Below are positions 63,087-64,000 of a DNA stretch of 64,000 nucleotides, piece by piece. The translations under genes and the position numbers were made by a program. The notes beneath the pieces were generated by a model. That model was not told the origin of the DNA. It did not search any database and was given only the letters and a program-made list of their open reading frames with translations. The DNA comes from Aeromicrobium senzhongii. GTDB taxonomy: Bacteria; Actinomycetota; Actinomycetes; Propionibacteriales; Nocardioidaceae. Every line of letters starts with the position of its first letter. The first letter of the stretch is position 1. Where the stretch lies: the NCBI RefSeq assembly GCF_014334735.1, contig NZ_CP060587.1:2666001-2730000 (forward strand), written 5' to 3'.

Positions 63087-64000
63087 TCAGTCCGGCAGCC
63101 GCAGGGCGGAGTGGCGCGGGCGGGGCGCGGCGGCCTTGCCCGCCAGGTACTCCTCGGTCGTGACGCCGGTGACGTCCGCGGGATCGCGGCCCTCCTCGGC
63201 GAAGACGCGACGCGCGATGTCGGCCCACGTCTCGACCGGACCACGGCCGGTGACGTGGTGGATGCCGTACGGGGCGCCCGAACGGACCAGGTCGACGATG
63301 CCCTCGGCCAGCACCGAGGCCGGCGTGAGGCGGCCGAACTGGTCGTCGACCACCGACGGCGAGACGCCGTTGCGGGCGAGTCGGCGCATCGTGTCGACGA
63401 AATTGGCGCCCTCGCCGACGACCCAGCTGGTGCGGACGAGGTAGTTCTTCGGCACGACCGACGTCACGGCCTCGGTGGCCGCCTTGGTCTGGCCGTAGAC
63501 GCTCAGCGGCGAGACCGCCTCGTCGACCTCGTGCTCCTCGACGGTGCCGTCGAAGACGTAGTCGCTCGAGACGTTGACGAAGGTGAGCCCGTGCGCGATC
63601 GCGATCCGCGCCATCGCCGCGACGCCCGTGACGTTGATGGCCCAGCACAGGGTGCGGCCCTCGGGCGTCTCGGCCCCGTCGACGTTCGTGTACGCCGCGG
63701 CGTTGATCAGCGTGCCGACGCCGTTCCAGTCGATCGTGTCGAGGGTCTCGGGCCTGGAGAGATCGACCTCGGGGAAGTCGTGGAACTCGGCGTCCGGGAG
63801 AAGCTTCTGCAGCGCCTTGCCGAGCTGTCCCCCGGCGCCGATCACGACCGTGCGACGCGGCGCCATGGGCTGGACGTCGGCCAGCATCGGGTGCGCCTTG
63901 TCCTTGTCGGACATCTCGGCGATGGGCAGCGGCCACGGGATCGCCAGCTCGGGGTCGAGCAGGTTGACGTTCGCGTAGACGGCGTCGGCGCTCCAGTGGT
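63087..64000 (-). CDS. RmlC-RmlD fusion: dTDP-4-dehydrorhamnose 3,5-epimerase/reductase (partial)
   Basis: The gene runs off the right edge; 304 codons are visible. Codons near the edge read WSADAVYANVNLLDPELAI and then WPLPIAEMSDKDKAHPMLAD, the C-terminal end of RmlC-type epimerases. After a short linker comes RmlD: GAGGQLGKALQ cofactor loop, NAAAYTNVDGAE, SSDYVFDGT, and the YGQTKAATE Tyr-Lys pair. One polypeptide thus makes the last two steps of dTDP-rhamnose. The ATG at 63914 inside is not the true start because the RmlC end is in frame upstream. Confidence 0.88.
   Translation of the reverse strand, partial: HWSADAVYANVNLLDPELAIPWPLPIAEMSDKDKAHPMLADVQPMAPRRTVVIGAGGQLGKALQKLLPDAEFHDFPEVDLSRPETLDTIDWNGVGTLINAAAYTNVDGAETPEGRTLCWAINVTGVAAMARIAIAHGLTFVNVSSDYVFDGTVEEHEVDEAVSPLSVYGQTKAATEAVTSVVPKNYLVRTSWVVGEGANFVDTMRRLARNGVSPSVVDDQFGRLTPASVLAEGIVDLVRSGAPYGIHHVTGRGPVETWADIARRVFAEEGRDPADVTGVTTEEYLAGKAAAPRPRHSALRLPD

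Noticed and set aside
63087..63914. A complete separate rmlD gene starting at ATG 63914
   Set aside because: The reading frame is open upstream to the window edge and encodes an RmlC C-terminus, so the ATG is internal.

Overview
The window is about 69 percent GC, densely coded on both strands, with many 1 to 4 base gene overlaps. The gene content is that of a Gram-positive actinobacterium: mycothiol glycosyltransferase mshA, CarD, the DUF3073 and DUF3263 families, SenX3-RegX3, a CIRCE-controlled GroEL and many leaderless-looking genes. The neighbourhoods resemble Nocardioidaceae (Aeromicrobium/Nocardioides-like); this placement is an inference from gene content only. It is chromosomal core sequence with no rRNA, CRISPR array, prophage or insertion sequence that I can see. 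One tRNA (Thr, anticodon TGT) is present.

Left part (1-9.7 kb): sulfate activation (edge fragment, TSUP exporter, cysD-cysN), an envelope pair (cytidylyltransferase plus polyprenyl sugar transferase), a hexapeptide acyltransferase, and a PadR-ABC-permease cassette behind a palindromic operator. 9.7-15.2 kb, mostly on the minus strand: groEL with a CIRCE box, a cold-shock gene, then a threonine-synthase-family gene plus a ThiS/CysO-type sulfur carrier behind a clear SAM-I riboswitch, then otsB, a LytR_C protein and DUF3263. 15.3-19.5 kb: an overlapping otsA-MFS-PLP decarboxylase operon. 19.5-29.1 kb: GNAT, two MFS genes, ung, an AI-2E transporter, a sigma factor with an unrecognised membrane partner, purU, a cupin, a methyltransferase and a metallo-hydrolase.

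Middle (29-48 kb): tRNA-Thr, a lipoprotein divergent from an aldolase-like/sugar-lactone oxidase pair across a perfect palindrome, rlmB-cysS, a secreted C39-like peptidase, ispF, an MpaB-type oxygenase with divergent TetR, carD, phoU/senX3-regX3 with a PHO box, gpm, a cysteine-less DsbA-like protein, ybjN, mshA, an SDR, a histone H1-like protein and a membrane fatty acid hydroxylase. Right part (48-64 kb): SDR, valine/leucine dehydrogenase, a four-gene flavin monooxygenase-SDR-MFS-TSUP operon divergent from TetR, an MMPL exporter, DUF3073, purM-purF, an acyl-CoA ligase behind a perfect CRP-type site, a cyclophilin lipoprotein, an SCP2-like protein, and the 3' part of an RmlC-RmlD fusion cut by the window edge.

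The most interesting system is the SAM-riboswitch/threonine-synthase-like/sulfur-carrier unit at 11.76-13.47 kb. SAM control and the sulfur carrier together suggest homocysteine (methionine) synthesis from O-phosphohomoserine with a protein thiocarboxylate, rather than threonine synthesis. Other unexplained structure includes a cluster of four palindromes between regX3 and gpm, a 20-bp-armed inverted repeat after ispF, and a widespread TANNNT promoter placed 6-7 nt before start codons.
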